The notes: generated from the sequence alone by a model not told the origin. Numbered from the stretch's first letter, positions 16,975 through 26,503 are shown. The stretch is DNA of 64,000 nucleotides from Gammaproteobacteria bacterium (GCA_026195895.1 JAPHRO010000015.1:1-64000); one strand, 5' to 3'. Made by a program: numbers and translations.

Positions 16975-17745
16975 ATGATTGAAAAAGAAACCTCTGAACA
17001 AAACCCACCCAGGAAAGCGACGGCAAAAAAAACCGTGGCCAGGAAAGTCGCCAGAAAGAAAACCGCAGCATCCGGCGCGTCTACTGAAGAAACGCTGGCC
17101 GGTATCAAGTTCGTGCTGGATGAAATGAAAAAAGAGCGGGAAACGCGGGATGAACAACTGTCATCGTTAATGCAGGGGGTGCGTGAAGGCTTTAGTCGCA
17201 TTTCAGAACAGGCGGATAGCCGAGAGTCTCACCGTGACCAGGCGATGGCCAGACTATTTGACGGTCTGGATGCCGCCTTTGCCCGAGCTGATGCCGTGAG
17301 CAGTGAGCGAGAAGACCAAAGCCTGCGCACCATTAATAAATTAACCGAATCGATCATGCGCGATCATGAAGCCACGCTGAAAGAAGTGCAGGAACAGGAA
17401 GTGCTGGTGGATAAAAAAGTCGGCTATCTTTCAAAGGTGCAGGAAGAGCGGTCCACACGCAATAAATGGATTGCGATTCCGGGCGTGATACTGGGTGTGA
17501 TTGCAGTGATCTATATGTTCTATGTGGTTACAGTCATGGAAACGGCGATGACCAGTATGTCGAAGGACATGCAGCATATCACGCTATCAGTGAATAATAT
17601 CTCCGGTAAAATGAATACCTTGAGTCAGGATACGCGTGCGCTGAATGCGAATATGGGACAGATGGCGCGGGATATGAACGTGATGACGCATAATGTGGCA
17701 CCCGCGATGAGCGGCATACGTAATGTCATGCCGTGGGCACCCTAG
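16975..17745 (+). CDS. Coiled-coil membrane protein with lysine-rich histone-like N-terminus, function unknown
   Basis: 256 residues starting after AAGGA. Residues 10-35 are Lys/Arg/Ala-rich (KATAKKTVARKVARKKTAAS), resembling histone H1-like tails. Residues 40-160 are charged and heptad-like, suggesting a long coiled coil. One transmembrane helix (WIAIPGVILGVIAVIYMFYV, about 164-183) follows, and the C-terminal 70 residues have regularly spaced hydrophobics (MTSMSKDMQ, MNTLSQDTRALNANMGQM) reminiscent of methyl-accepting or LapD-like helical rods. No catalytic motif is seen. The stop is three bases from the end of the convergent DUF1631 gene. The basic tail would be cytoplasmic and could bind nucleic acid; this is inference. 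Confidence 0.75.
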   Translation: MIEKETSEQNPPRKATAKKTVARKVARKKTAASGASTEETLAGIKFVLDEMKKERETRDEQLSSLMQGVREGFSRISEQADSRESHRDQAMARLFDGLDAAFARADAVSSEREDQSLRTINKLTESIMRDHEATLKEVQEQEVLVDKKVGYLSKVQEERSTRNKWIAIPGVILGVIAVIYMFYVVTVMETAMTSMSKDMQHITLSVNNISGKMNTLSQDTRALNANMGQMARDMNVMTHNVAPAMSGIRNVMPWAP

Positions 17746-17748
17746 CGA

Positions 17749-19233
17749 TTATTTTCCGGGTACTAAACCGGCAATGACCTGCCCCAGTGCATGATTGAAT
17801 ATAGAGTGATCATCAATAATGCGCGACTGATTGGCTTCCAGTTCTTCGACAAATTCGGTGGCGTGTTTTTCCAGTACCTTGTTGCCCATGCGATCGACAA
17901 ATACCAGTTTGGCTTCATCGAACAGGATAATGGATAATTTTAGTCGGCGTAGGGCGCGGTTGTTGCCGGTGTACACTTCAAACCAGACGCCGAGTTTCAC
18001 ATTACTGGGTAAGCGAGAAATCTGTTCTTTGGCCTGTGCTTCTTTTTCCAGTTGTTTTTGCACCAGATCATCTTCTGCTTCTGGAATGATTGCGCCAGCG
18101 TCGAATTCAAAGTCCAGTTCTTCATCGACATCAAATTCGGACTCATCAATTCGCTGCTGGTGAATATCGCCAAGTTTGTTGATAATTGCATCAATGGCTT
18201 CTCTATTCTGTTTGGTTGAATAAAGGTGTTCTCTTATTTCATCAACTAGCGAGGCAGAATCGTATTTTAAAAGTAAAAACTGGTCTTTGGATTTGACCGG
18301 TTGCAGGCTGTAAATAAGTTGTTTGAGCAGATTCACCACTTCATTCCACTCAGCACTTTCTTTGCCGTGGCGGGCAAATTTATGCAGCATCAGGGTCGAC
18401 CAGTATTTTAAAATTAGTGGTTTGATTTCTTTTGGTAATACTTTGTTCTTTGTCTGGTATTGCAGTTCGGTAAGCACTACATGACGTGCATGCTCTTTAA
18501 GAATCTGCTGATGCGTGATTGCTTCCTGCTCATCATTCTTTTCCTTTTCAATTTTTGTCAGTCGATTTAAGGCAATCAGTGCCGTATTGAAGCTGGCAAT
18601 ATTCTGATCAAATGTGTTGAGTAATTGTTCGACGATAAGGCCCATGGTTTTATACAGGGTATTTTCCACATCATCTATGCCTATGCCCAGGTGAGCGATG
18701 GTATCCAGAACATGGCGTGCCGGATGTTTGTCGTTGTGGAAAAACTGGTTGTCGAGCATGGCAATTTTTATGGCCGGAATTTGCAGACGTAATAACAAAT
18801 TTTTGATGGCTGCCGAAATATTGTCATCACGCAGGAAAGCGCCAAATATCATTTCGACAAAATCAATGGTTCTGCCATCAATTTGATTGACTGATTTGGT
18901 AACGGCAGAATTACTGATTTTTGCCATGCTGTTTAGCAGGGCGCTTTTAAAACTATCGGTATTGATGTTGACCTGTTGGCCCGCCTGATATTCAGAATGA
19001 TAGGTGAGTTGCAGGGATGTTAAAGCCTTGATGATGTCTCGGCGATCATGAAACTGTTTGCCTTCAGCCGCCTGAGCCGTTGCTGCTTTTGGAGCATTGG
19101 TATTGGTATCGCTATCACCATGAATGAAATTCTTTATGGCCTTGGAAATATATTCAGGATCTTTCAGGTCAGGATTATTTTTATTGTCTGGTGTATCTGA
19201 ATCGGAGCTCATAAACTGTTCCATATTTACCAT
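17749..19233 (-). CDS. DUF1631 family protein
   Basis: 494 residues, soluble. The acidic, disordered N-terminus (SSDSDTPDNKNN) is followed by helical repeats and an acidic linker (DESEFDVDEELDFEFDAGAI). The C-terminal segment (LPSNVKLGVWFEVYTGNNRA...LKLSIILFDEAKLVFVDRMG) matches the end of DUF1631 proteins and looks like a PilZ-like small barrel. Family members are usually longer (about 700 residues), so this is a shortened version. Function is unknown; in some relatives the domain is linked to cyclic-di-GMP or envelope regulation. ATG 19233 follows AAGGAACCA; ATG 19224 and 19209 are alternatives. Confidence 0.75.
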   Translation of the reverse strand: MVNMEQFMSSDSDTPDNKNNPDLKDPEYISKAIKNFIHGDSDTNTNAPKAATAQAAEGKQFHDRRDIIKALTSLQLTYHSEYQAGQQVNINTDSFKSALLNSMAKISNSAVTKSVNQIDGRTIDFVEMIFGAFLRDDNISAAIKNLLLRLQIPAIKIAMLDNQFFHNDKHPARHVLDTIAHLGIGIDDVENTLYKTMGLIVEQLLNTFDQNIASFNTALIALNRLTKIEKEKNDEQEAITHQQILKEHARHVVLTELQYQTKNKVLPKEIKPLILKYWSTLMLHKFARHGKESAEWNEVVNLLKQLIYSLQPVKSKDQFLLLKYDSASLVDEIREHLYSTKQNREAIDAIINKLGDIHQQRIDESEFDVDEELDFEFDAGAIIPEAEDDLVQKQLEKEAQAKEQISRLPSNVKLGVWFEVYTGNNRALRRLKLSIILFDEAKLVFVDRMGNKVLEKHATEFVEELEANQSRIIDDHSIFNHALGQVIAGLVPGK

Positions 19234-19469
19234 TGGTTCCTTAACGAGGAGGCTGAAGCAATTATATACATGACAGGTCTGTATAAACCTGGCGACTCAT
19301 GCCTTTAATGTGGCTGTGAGTTTATAAGTGTAGCTCAGATGTAAATAAAATAAAGCGACAGCGGGGATAAGCTGGGCTGGATTCCAGATTAAATGCAGTA
19401 TTTAACTTCAATATTTGATTCAGCATAGTTATTGCCCCGAGCATATTAACCCAGGGCAGTTATCGCGTC

Positions 19470-20921
19470 CTAAAACACGCCGATATCGAGATAGGACCTG
19501 GTTATCTTGGTTATAGAGGCAACATAGCAGGCGGTACGCAAATCATGCACATTTTTTTCACTCTCCAGGGTGTTGCGGATTTGTTGATAAGCCAGACGCA
19601 TAGTGTCATCCAGGCCGGAGCGTACCAGGTCAAGTTCATCGGCGCCCCGGGTAATATTGTTCCTCATTGATTCCGAAACCCTGGATCCGGTGGCTTCCTC
19701 CAGCATGGCTGCCATCTGATGGCCACGTAATTCATCATGACGTTTTTGCATGCGGCCAAATCGAATATGGGAAATATTACGAATCCATTCAAAATATGAA
19801 ACCGTAACACCGCCGGCGTTGGCATACGCATCAGGTATTATGACGACGCCTTTTTTGGTGAGTATTTCATCAGCACCAAAGGTGACCGGGCCATTGGCGG
19901 CTTCGACAATTAATTTTGTTTTTATGCGATCAGCATTTTCCAGATTGATCTGGCTTTCCAGCGCCGCGGGAATCAAAATATCGCATTCTTTTTCCAGTAC
20001 TGCCTTACCATTTTCTTCAAAACGGGCGGCTGGAAAATTTTTAATGGTACGGTGTTCGGTGATGTGTTGATACAGGTCTTCAATATTGATGCCATCATCA
20101 GAGATCAATGCGCCATCGTGTTCGATAACGGCGGTTATTTTTACGCCATTTTCTTCGGATAAAAATTTAGTGGCATGGTAGCCGACATTACCCAGACCCT
20201 GAACGATACAGGTTTTGCCATCGAGTTCACCTTCCATGTGGGCCATTTTCACATCCGCAGAATGGCGAAAGAATTCCTGTACAGCAAATTGAACGCCACG
20301 GCCTGTGGCTTCGACACGGCCCTGAATACCACCATGATGTACGGGTTTGCCAGTAACGCAGGCAATATAATTGATGTCTTCCGGGTGTAAATGTTTGTAG
20401 GTATCAGCAATCCAGGCCATTTCTCTCTGGCCGGTGCCGACGTCGGGAGCGGGCACGTTGGTCGAAGGACTAAGAAAACCTTTGCGTACCAGTTCCAGCG
20501 TGAAACGTCGGGTAATTAATTCCAGTTCTTCACGGTTGTACAGACTGGGATCAATCATTAATGCGCCTTTGGAGCCACCGAAAGGCACATCGACAATGGC
20601 GCATTTATATGTCATGAGTGCGGCCAGTGCTTCAACTTCATCCTGATCGGCATAGGGTGCGTATCGAATACCTCCCTTGGATGGTAATCGATGTGTGCTG
20701 TGAGTCGCACGCCAGCCAGTGAAAACCTCGACTTTGCCACGTATTTTTACCGGGAACTGGACTTGCAATACTGCGTTGCAGGCTTTTATTGCCTGTGCTA
20801 TTCCGGGATCAAGGTTCATTGCTGTCATCGCTTTATCGACTGAAAGATTGACGCTTTCACGGAAGCTGGGTTCGTTGCTGAATTGTGTCATTTGATTGCC
20901 TGTATAATTATTATTAGTCAT
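19470..20921 (-). CDS. Glutamate dehydrogenase (Glu/Leu/Phe/Val family), copy 2
   Basis: 483 residues; the same chemistry as the enzyme at 4474 but clearly divergent. Motifs: PSKGGIRYAPYADQDEVEAL (about 80-99), PFGGSKGALMIDP (about 113-125), NVPAPDVGTGQREMAWI, GLGNVGYHATKFL (nucleotide binding) and NAGGVTVSYFEWIRN. The longer C-terminus (about 90 residues after the family core, with SRVSESMRNNITRGADELDL) is typical of the proteobacterial 480-residue subgroup, usually NAD-linked and catabolic. The first ATG (20921) lacks a ribosome-binding site; ATG 20891 (MTQFSNE) has AGG nine bases upstream and may be the true start. Monocistronic, divergent from the methyltransferase-like gene. Confidence 0.9.
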   Translation of the reverse strand: MTNNNYTGNQMTQFSNEPSFRESVNLSVDKAMTAMNLDPGIAQAIKACNAVLQVQFPVKIRGKVEVFTGWRATHSTHRLPSKGGIRYAPYADQDEVEALAALMTYKCAIVDVPFGGSKGALMIDPSLYNREELELITRRFTLELVRKGFLSPSTNVPAPDVGTGQREMAWIADTYKHLHPEDINYIACVTGKPVHHGGIQGRVEATGRGVQFAVQEFFRHSADVKMAHMEGELDGKTCIVQGLGNVGYHATKFLSEENGVKITAVIEHDGALISDDGINIEDLYQHITEHRTIKNFPAARFEENGKAVLEKECDILIPAALESQINLENADRIKTKLIVEAANGPVTFGADEILTKKGVVIIPDAYANAGGVTVSYFEWIRNISHIRFGRMQKRHDELRGHQMAAMLEEATGSRVSESMRNNITRGADELDLVRSGLDDTMRLAYQQIRNTLESEKNVHDLRTACYVASITKITRSYLDIGVF

Positions 20922-21000
20922 TAATACAAAAGCACATATTTAACTAAATTCAAGTTAGAATTCCTCGATACATATTAAATACTCTGATTTATCAAATTTT

Positions 21001-21750
21001 ATGGCCTTGCTCTGGCAAAAAAAGACCAAAGGTACCCTGTATGAAGTGCGCAATGCAGGAAATACCCGGCGCCTGTATACCAATGGCGTGTTTCATACGC
21101 AGTACAATCCTGCTAATCCAGTAACCGGCCACGTCTGGGATTTGTTAATGCTACCCGCATTTTTTTATAAACCTGGTGAAATTAAACGGGTGCTAGTTTT
21201 AGGTGTTGGTGGCGGTGCAGTTATTCAATTGCTGAGGCATTTTGTTAAACCAGAAATAATCATTGGTGTTGAACTGGATAAAACGCATATACACATCGCA
21301 AAAAAATTCTTCAATGTTAAAGGAAGTGGCATCAGGCTTTATCAGGGCGATGCTGTCCACTGGTTACAAAACTACCAGGGGGAAAAGTTTGATCTGATAA
21401 TTGAAGATTTGTTTGCAGAAGAAAAGGGTGAGCCTGTGCCGGTTGTAAAGGCAAATGGTGTCTGGTTTGCAGAAATGCTGAAGCATTTATCAGAACAGGG
21501 CGTACTGGTAAGAAATTTTATCGATAAACAGGAGCTGAATAATGCGGCAGGCCTGGTTCATAAATCTATTAGTAAAAGATTTAAATCGGTATTTAGATTT
21601 ACCAGTACCTATGATGAAAATTTCGTCGCGGCATTTTTAAAAAAACAGGTTAGCAATACGGAATTAAGACAACGACTGTCTGCAACGCCCGGATTGAATC
21701 CGAGCTTGAAGTCCAGTCGTTTGCGTTATCGAATACGCAGACTCAAATAA
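21001..21750 (+). CDS. Spermidine synthase-like / class I methyltransferase-fold protein
   Basis: 249 residues with a Rossmann nucleotide fold. VLVLGVGGGAVIQLLRHF (about residues 65-82) is the SAM or dcSAM glycine loop, IIIGVELDKTHIHIAKKFF has the acidic second-strand residue, GDAVHWLQN follows, and FDLIIEDLFAEEKGEPV occupies the position of the polyamine-synthase catalytic Asp loop. The N-terminal polyamine-synthase barrel is reduced to about 50 residues. The family is annotated spermidine synthase-like, often of unknown substrate. There is no speD partner nearby, so a true aminopropyltransferase role is unproven. It ends 16 bases from convergent slyD. Confidence 0.75.
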   Translation: MALLWQKKTKGTLYEVRNAGNTRRLYTNGVFHTQYNPANPVTGHVWDLLMLPAFFYKPGEIKRVLVLGVGGGAVIQLLRHFVKPEIIIGVELDKTHIHIAKKFFNVKGSGIRLYQGDAVHWLQNYQGEKFDLIIEDLFAEEKGEPVPVVKANGVWFAEMLKHLSEQGVLVRNFIDKQELNNAAGLVHKSISKRFKSVFRFTSTYDENFVAAFLKKQVSNTELRQRLSATPGLNPSLKSSRLRYRIRRLK

Positions 21751-21766
21751 TTCGATTAGAGAATTA

Positions 21767-22249
21767 TTAATGTTCGCAAGAGTGGCCGTGGCTGTGAACG
21801 TGACCATGGCTGAGTTCTTCTTCTGTCGCGTCACGTATATCTGCAACATGAACTTCATAGTGCAAAGTCACACCGGCTAATGGATGGTTGCCATCGATGG
21901 TGATATCGTCACCGTCCACTTTGCTGATGGTAATCATAACCATGCCGCCATCTTCAGCCTGTGCATGAAATTGCTGGCCAACAGCTACTTCTTCTTCACC
22001 GAACATGGCGCGATCCACAACCTGGGTAATGGCTGAATTGTACTCGCCATAGGCATCTTTGGGATCAATGACGATATTAAACTTATCGTCTTTTGTTTTT
22101 CCGGTTAGAGCGTCTTCCAGGCCTGGAATGATATTACTGGCACCATGTAAATAGCAGAAACTGCCGTCATTGGAGGCGTCTATTAGCTTGCCTTCGTCGT
22201 CTTTAAGAGTGTAATTAATAGTAACTACTTTTTGATTTTCAATTGTCAT
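21767..22249 (-). CDS. slyD: FKBP-type peptidyl-prolyl isomerase SlyD
   Basis: 160-residue cytoplasmic prolyl isomerase and metallochaperone. The FKBP half opens VVTINYTLKDDEGKLIDAS and contains IPGLEDALTGKTKDDKF. The insert-in-flap chaperone domain (PKDAYGEYN to about residue 125) and HPLAGVTLHYEVHVADIRDAT are characteristic of SlyD. The His-rich tail HGHVHSHGHSCEH binds Ni2+ and other metals, shorter than in E. coli. Ribosome-binding bases are weak. In E. coli it helps hydrogenase nickel insertion and folding of sensitive proteins; no hydrogenase is in this window. Confidence 0.93.
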   Translation of the reverse strand: MTIENQKVVTINYTLKDDEGKLIDASNDGSFCYLHGASNIIPGLEDALTGKTKDDKFNIVIDPKDAYGEYNSAITQVVDRAMFGEEEVAVGQQFHAQAEDGGMVMITISKVDGDDITIDGNHPLAGVTLHYEVHVADIRDATEEELSHGHVHSHGHSCEH

Positions 22250-22338
22250 ATTAGATTCGCTTAGTTCTCGGTGGGCATATTATAGGCTGTAAAGTCTGTT
22301 ATGGCTAAAAATCCGAGGATGATGTTATGCGGGGAATT

Positions 22339-22363
22339 AAAAAAAAGCCCCGGAGACCGGGGC
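22339..22363 (-). terminator. Rho-independent terminator for the small minus-strand gene upstream of slyD
   Basis: On the minus strand GCCCCGG (22363-22357) and CCGGGGC (22353-22347) pair around a three-base loop, followed by eight Ts (22346-22339). It ends transcription from the 22514-22873 gene and insulates slyD. Confidence 0.88.
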
Positions 22364-22513
22364 AATTTGACTGTAGGGAGTCAGCTATGACAATTGTTTC
22401 CGCTGTATGGCTTGACCACAAGCCGTTCAGTTATAACTAAGAACCAGTCATTTTCAATAAGTTCATTCCGCCGATATTTTTATTTTGTGTCTGAATATCG
22501 ACAGAGCCAGGCC

Positions 22514-22873
22514 TTAAAGCTGCGCCTGGATGCCTGCTCCAGTAACGCTGGTGGCGACATGCTCAATATTACTACGTTGTATTTCAGCGCAGTGTTTAAA
22601 CAGCTTGTGTGTCCATTGGATGCAGGGCCCGGTGGCATGCTGGGGCGGGGTAATCAGTTCGGCCAGTTTTTCAAGCTCATTGGCAGCCCATTTAATTTCA
22701 CTGGTACTTCCGGTTTGCTTAAACTTCTGATTGAGTTCAGTAAAGCGCCCGTCGAGGTAGCTGCTGAACAGGTTGCAGGCGTTCTGAAAGTCTGCGTCGG
22801 CAGGATTGTCGTTATAGGCGATAACATCTCCGAAATCGACGATTTCCTGGATCAGTTCATTTAGTTCGTTCAT
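22514..22873 (-). CDS. Small soluble protein of unknown function
   Basis: 119 residues, acidic N-terminal half (MNELNELIQEIVDFGDVIAY), predicted helical, without membrane segments or known catalytic motif. The opposite-strand frame over the same bases is compositionally unlike a protein. A strong terminator lies 150 bases downstream on the same strand, supporting transcription in this direction. ATG 22873 has a modest AGCTGAAG upstream. Confidence 0.6.
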   Translation of the reverse strand: MNELNELIQEIVDFGDVIAYNDNPADADFQNACNLFSSYLDGRFTELNQKFKQTGSTSEIKWAANELEKLAELITPPQHATGPCIQWTHKLFKHCAEIQRSNIEHVATSVTGAGIQAQL

Positions 22874-23013
22874 TGTCTTCAGCTTTTTGTTATCTATATC
22901 ATCAACTGATAGTTTACCGCTAATAACTATGTGATGTCTGTCACAAAAAGCTGAAATTCTTGTCAGATTATTCCTACAGGTTACTCAGGGCCGAGATAAA
23001 GCAGGCATTTTCG

Positions 23014-23370
23014 CTAATCAGCACCTGTTGTGGTGATTTTCAGGCCATCTTCAAGCAGCATTTCCGCCATACGGGCAAGATTATCTTCATGGGCAAAGAC
23101 TTTGTCGCCATGACCTTCAACTTTGAGGATGACTTTTCGAGTTTTGGGGTTTTCTACTGTTAGCTGCCAGGTGTCATGATCGATTTTCTGTCTTTTTACC
23201 TTGAGCGCTGAACCCGAAAACCCCCAGTTTCTGCTCTGCTGGTTCATCAGTGACACGGTGGCCTGCTGCAGTCCGGACAGCCCTTCCGGTGCTTTTGCTG
23301 GAAGCAGTGCTCGCCTGGCTAATGGGGGCGTTGTACGGATTCTATGTTTCTGCGATGTTATGTTTTTCAT
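23014..23370 (-). CDS. Small basic protein of unknown function
   Basis: 118 residues. A basic, Pro-containing N-terminus (MKNITSQKHRIRTTPPLARR) precedes a C-terminal region with alternating strands (WQLTVENPKTRKVILKVEGH) and a helical end. No recognised domain. The gap to the next minus-strand gene is 140 bases. The composition is protein-like, but the ribosome-binding site is weak. Confidence 0.5.
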   Translation of the reverse strand: MKNITSQKHRIRTTPPLARRALLPAKAPEGLSGLQQATVSLMNQQSRNWGFSGSALKVKRQKIDHDTWQLTVENPKTRKVILKVEGHGDKVFAHEDNLARMAEMLLEDGLKITTTGAD

Positions 23371-23707
23371 ATTATTTTATCTCGATATAACTATGGTCTG
23401 CGATTCCTGTATATAGGGTTGTTGGCGCAGCCAGGTATACTGGGGGGTACAGTGTATGCCATTAAAATTAAATTTCTGTGAAAATTATCAGAAAATATAA
23501 AAAATGTGAAGAAATAGAAGAGACCAGAGTAATGATGGTATATTCAGTGTGGTTTTATAGGGTGTTGGTGTTTTATCTTAACTATTGATTTTTATAGTAA
23601 AATTATAAAAATAAATAGTATTTTTCTAGGTTTAGGATGAAATTTAAAAATCCTCAATATATGGCCTTAAAAATTAAAGATTAGGCCAAATATCCAATTT
23701 ATATGGT
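23371..23707. other. AT-rich intergenic region, no gene recognised
   Basis: No frame has a start site and protein-like sequence. An imperfect inverted repeat around ATACTG...CAGTGTAT (about 23437-23459) is the only structure. The region probably contains the promoter of the 23014-23370 gene and trailing sequence of the epimerase gene. Confidence 0.45.
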
Positions 23708-24628
23708 TTATGCCACCGATTGTAGCAAGTCAGCCAGACCATTCTTTAAGGATGTGTCGGCTACCAGCTTCAGTTCTCTGTTCATGCGAGAAGGATTGGC
23801 AAGGGAATGGACTATATCGCCATCTCGTGGCGGTCCAAAATCTACTTCCGCGGGATTGCCGGTTAGCTCTGACAGCGTTTCAATTAAATCCAGCAATGAT
23901 GTTTTCTTGCCAGTAGCGATATTGCAGGCGCCCTGGTAGTCACTATGTAGCGCTGCCACGTTGGCCCGGGCTACATCGCCAACATATATAAAATCACGCG
24001 TGTGCTGGCCATCGCCGTTGACGGTTATCGCCTGTTTGTTTTTTATGCGATCAACAAACAGGGCGATGACACCTGCATAAGGGGATTTGGGATCCTGCCG
24101 CGGGCCATACACATTGAAAAATCGCATGCCTAGTGAAGATAATTGATGTAATCGGTGATAGAGGTCAGCATATTCTTCGTTGATCTGTTTTTCCAGTGCA
24201 TAGGGCGAAAGCTGTTTTACGGGTACGTCTTCGTCCAGGGGCAGTGAGGGAGGTTCACCATAGATAGCCGCCGAAGATGCATAAACCATGCGTTTCACGC
24301 CGGTTTTTTGCGCGCTGTCGAGAATATTGAGATAGCCCATAATATTTTGCTGGGCTGAGAATATGGGGTTTTCCAGCGAGGCGACGACAGATACCTGGGC
24401 GGCCAGGTGCAAAACCCGGGTAACATCCTGCATGGCTTCGTTTACGCGCTCAGGATCGCAGATATCGCCTTCAATAAATTCCAGTAACGGATGCTGGCTG
24501 GGGAGGTTGTTTCTATGGCCTGATGAGAGATTGTCCAGTACTCTGACAGCAATGCCCTGTTGCATCAGTAAATCGGCAGTATGGGAACCGATAAATCCGG
24601 CGCCACCAGTAATGAGTACTTTTTCCAT
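23708..24628 (-). CDS. NAD-dependent sugar-nucleotide epimerase/dehydratase (UDP-glucose 4-epimerase-like)
   Basis: 306-residue short-chain dehydrogenase of the extended type. GGAGFIGSHT (residues 8-17) binds NAD, the acidic residue in VRVLDNLSSGHRNN follows, and the catalytic triad is Ser in YASSAAIYGE (about 118) with Tyr143 and Lys147 in SPYALEKQ. MRFFNVYGPRQDPKSPYAGV and GDGQHTRDFIYVGDVA are typical of the GalE/WbpP branch making UDP-hexoses for surface polysaccharide. Substrate (Glc versus GlcNAc/GlcA) cannot be assigned by eye. Divergent from purE with 132 bases between. Confidence 0.87.
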   Translation of the reverse strand: MEKVLITGGAGFIGSHTADLLMQQGIAVRVLDNLSSGHRNNLPSQHPLLEFIEGDICDPERVNEAMQDVTRVLHLAAQVSVVASLENPIFSAQQNIMGYLNILDSAQKTGVKRMVYASSAAIYGEPPSLPLDEDVPVKQLSPYALEKQINEEYADLYHRLHQLSSLGMRFFNVYGPRQDPKSPYAGVIALFVDRIKNKQAITVNGDGQHTRDFIYVGDVARANVAALHSDYQGACNIATGKKTSLLDLIETLSELTGNPAEVDFGPPRDGDIVHSLANPSRMNRELKLVADTSLKNGLADLLQSVA

Positions 24629-24760
24629 GATATTCTCTATGTTTATCTGTCTGGTGCATTCTATTCGATTTGTTCTGTAGCATCATCCGGTTCGTAAAAA
24701 AAATCCGTTTCATATAAAATACGCGGTTTTCTCGCGGATACTAAGGTTAAAGGCGACGAC

Positions 24761-25255
24761 ATGGCAAACATGAAAGTGGGTGTGGTGATGGGGAGCAATA
24801 GCGATTGGCCTGTCATGCAGCATGCGGTACAGCAGCTAGAAGCCTTTGGGGTGGAGTATGAGGCAAGAGTTGTTTCTGCGCATCGAACCCCCGACCTGCT
24901 GTTTGAATATGCGGCTACCGCGCGTGAGCGTGGCCTGGCCTGTATCATTGCCGGCGCGGGGGGCGCTGCGCATCTGCCGGGCATGCTGGCGGCTAAAACT
25001 ACACTGCCTGTCCTTGGTGTGCCGGTGAATTCGCGATATTTGAAAGGTATGGATTCATTGCTATCCATCGTGCAAATGCCCAGGGGTGTTCCTGTCGCCA
25101 CCTTTGCCATTGGTGAAGCCGGTGCAGCAAATGCCGGGCTATATGCGGTTTCAATACTGGCCAACCAGAATGATGAACTGGCAGAAAAACTGGCCGATTT
25201 CAGGGCTGATCAACAGGATGCCGTGCTAGCCATGGAATTACCACCAGAAGAATAA
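24761..25255 (+). CDS. purE: N5-carboxyaminoimidazole ribonucleotide mutase PurE
   Basis: Converts N5-CAIR to CAIR in purine synthesis. 164 residues with the class I PurE opening [19 protein letters not shown], the catalytic His in VVSAHRTPD (about 39-47) and [17 protein letters not shown] precedes the start. It precedes purK by five bases, forming a standard two-gene operon. Confidence 0.96.
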   Translation: MANMKVGVVMGSNSDWPVMQHAVQQLEAFGVEYEARVVSAHRTPDLLFEYAATARERGLACIIAGAGGAAHLPGMLAAKTTLPVLGVPVNSRYLKGMDSLLSIVQMPRGVPVATFAIGEAGAANAGLYAVSILANQNDELAEKLADFRADQQDAVLAMELPPEE

Positions 25256-25260
25256 ATGCT

Positions 25261-26376
25261 ATGTTATTACCGGGTGCAACCTTAGGTGTTTTAGGTGGCG
25301 GCCAACTGGGCCGCATGTTTTGTGTGGCTGCGCGCACCATGGGATATTTGACAGTTGTGCTGGATCCCGATGCAAAAAGTCCAGCCGGCCGGATTGCCGA
25401 TCAGCATGTGCAGGCGTCTTATACCGATCAGTCTGCGCTGGATCGTATGATCGAATTGTGTGATGCCATCACCACTGAATTTGAAAATGTTCCTGCGGCC
25501 AGCCTTAAATATCTGGCAGAAAAAAAACCGGTATATCCATCAGCGTCAGCGGTGGAAATTGCTCAGAACAGAATCCATGAAAAAAACTTTGCCTTAAAAG
25601 CTGGATTAGAGCCTGCGCTATTTGCTGCAATTTATAGCGAAGAAGATCTGGCTCCTGCAATCGTCTCCATTGGTACGCCAGCTATTTTAAAAACCGCAAC
25701 CCTGGGTTATGACGGTAAAGGCCAGCATGTTGTGGAAAACCTGCAACAGGCGATAGATGCTTTTCGCAGTATGCAGGGTGTTGAATGTGTACTGGAAACA
25801 AGAATACAGCTTAAATGTGAAATTTCTGCTCTGTTGGCGCGCAATAAAAGAGGTGAAGTTAACTGTTATTTACCGGCTGAAAATGAGCATCGAAATGGTG
25901 TGTTGCATCAATCAATCATACCGGCTCGCATCAGTGAACAGCTCGCACAGGAAGCACAGGACAAAGCGATAAAGCTCGCCGAAGCAATGGATTATGTGGG
26001 AGTGCTTGCAGTTGAATTTTTTGTTACTAAAGATGATCGACTCATTTTTAATGAGATGGCGCCAAGACCTCACAATAGTGGTCATTACACCAAAGATGCG
26101 GCTGTTACTTCGCAATTTGAACAACAGGTTCGGGTCATGAGTGATTTAACGCCTGGTGATACCCGTCTTATTTCTCCTGTAGTAATGATTAATCTTCTCG
26201 GTGATCTCTGGCAGCCTGACTGGAAATCATTGTTTGCAGAACCGACTGTAAAGTTGCATCTCTATGGTAAAGAGGAGGCGCGCCCAGGGCGGAAGATGGG
26301 GCACTATAACGTTTTAAATGAAGACATTGACCAGGCTATTGCCATCGCTGCTCGTGTATTTGATCAGTTGGCCTGA
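25261..26376 (+). CDS. purK: N5-carboxyaminoimidazole ribonucleotide synthase PurK
   Basis: ATP-grasp enzyme making N5-CAIR from AIR, bicarbonate and ATP, the substrate of PurE. 371 residues, beginning TLGVLGGGQLGRMFCVAAR. The ATP-grasp core includes PAILKTATLGYDGKGQHVV, and FNEMAPRPHNSGHYT is the conserved metal/substrate loop. Translated with purE across a five-base gap. Confidence 0.96.
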   Translation: MLLPGATLGVLGGGQLGRMFCVAARTMGYLTVVLDPDAKSPAGRIADQHVQASYTDQSALDRMIELCDAITTEFENVPAASLKYLAEKKPVYPSASAVEIAQNRIHEKNFALKAGLEPALFAAIYSEEDLAPAIVSIGTPAILKTATLGYDGKGQHVVENLQQAIDAFRSMQGVECVLETRIQLKCEISALLARNKRGEVNCYLPAENEHRNGVLHQSIIPARISEQLAQEAQDKAIKLAEAMDYVGVLAVEFFVTKDDRLIFNEMAPRPHNSGHYTKDAAVTSQFEQQVRVMSDLTPGDTRLISPVVMINLLGDLWQPDWKSLFAEPTVKLHLYGKEEARPGRKMGHYNVLNEDIDQAIAIAARVFDQLA

Positions 26377-26503
26377 GTTTTTTTAATCGTTCCTAATCTA
26401 TTGATAAACCTCTCATTTGCATTAATCGACGATTGATGTTTCCAGTACCTGACGCCATAATCGGGGGATAATTATATATTGTCCCTGCCAGGAGTTGCAT
26501 AGA

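Noticed and set aside
22394-22864. 156-residue plus-strand open frame
   Set aside because: It spans the minus-strand terminator, lacks a ribosome-binding site and is the shadow of the minus-strand gene at 22514-22873.
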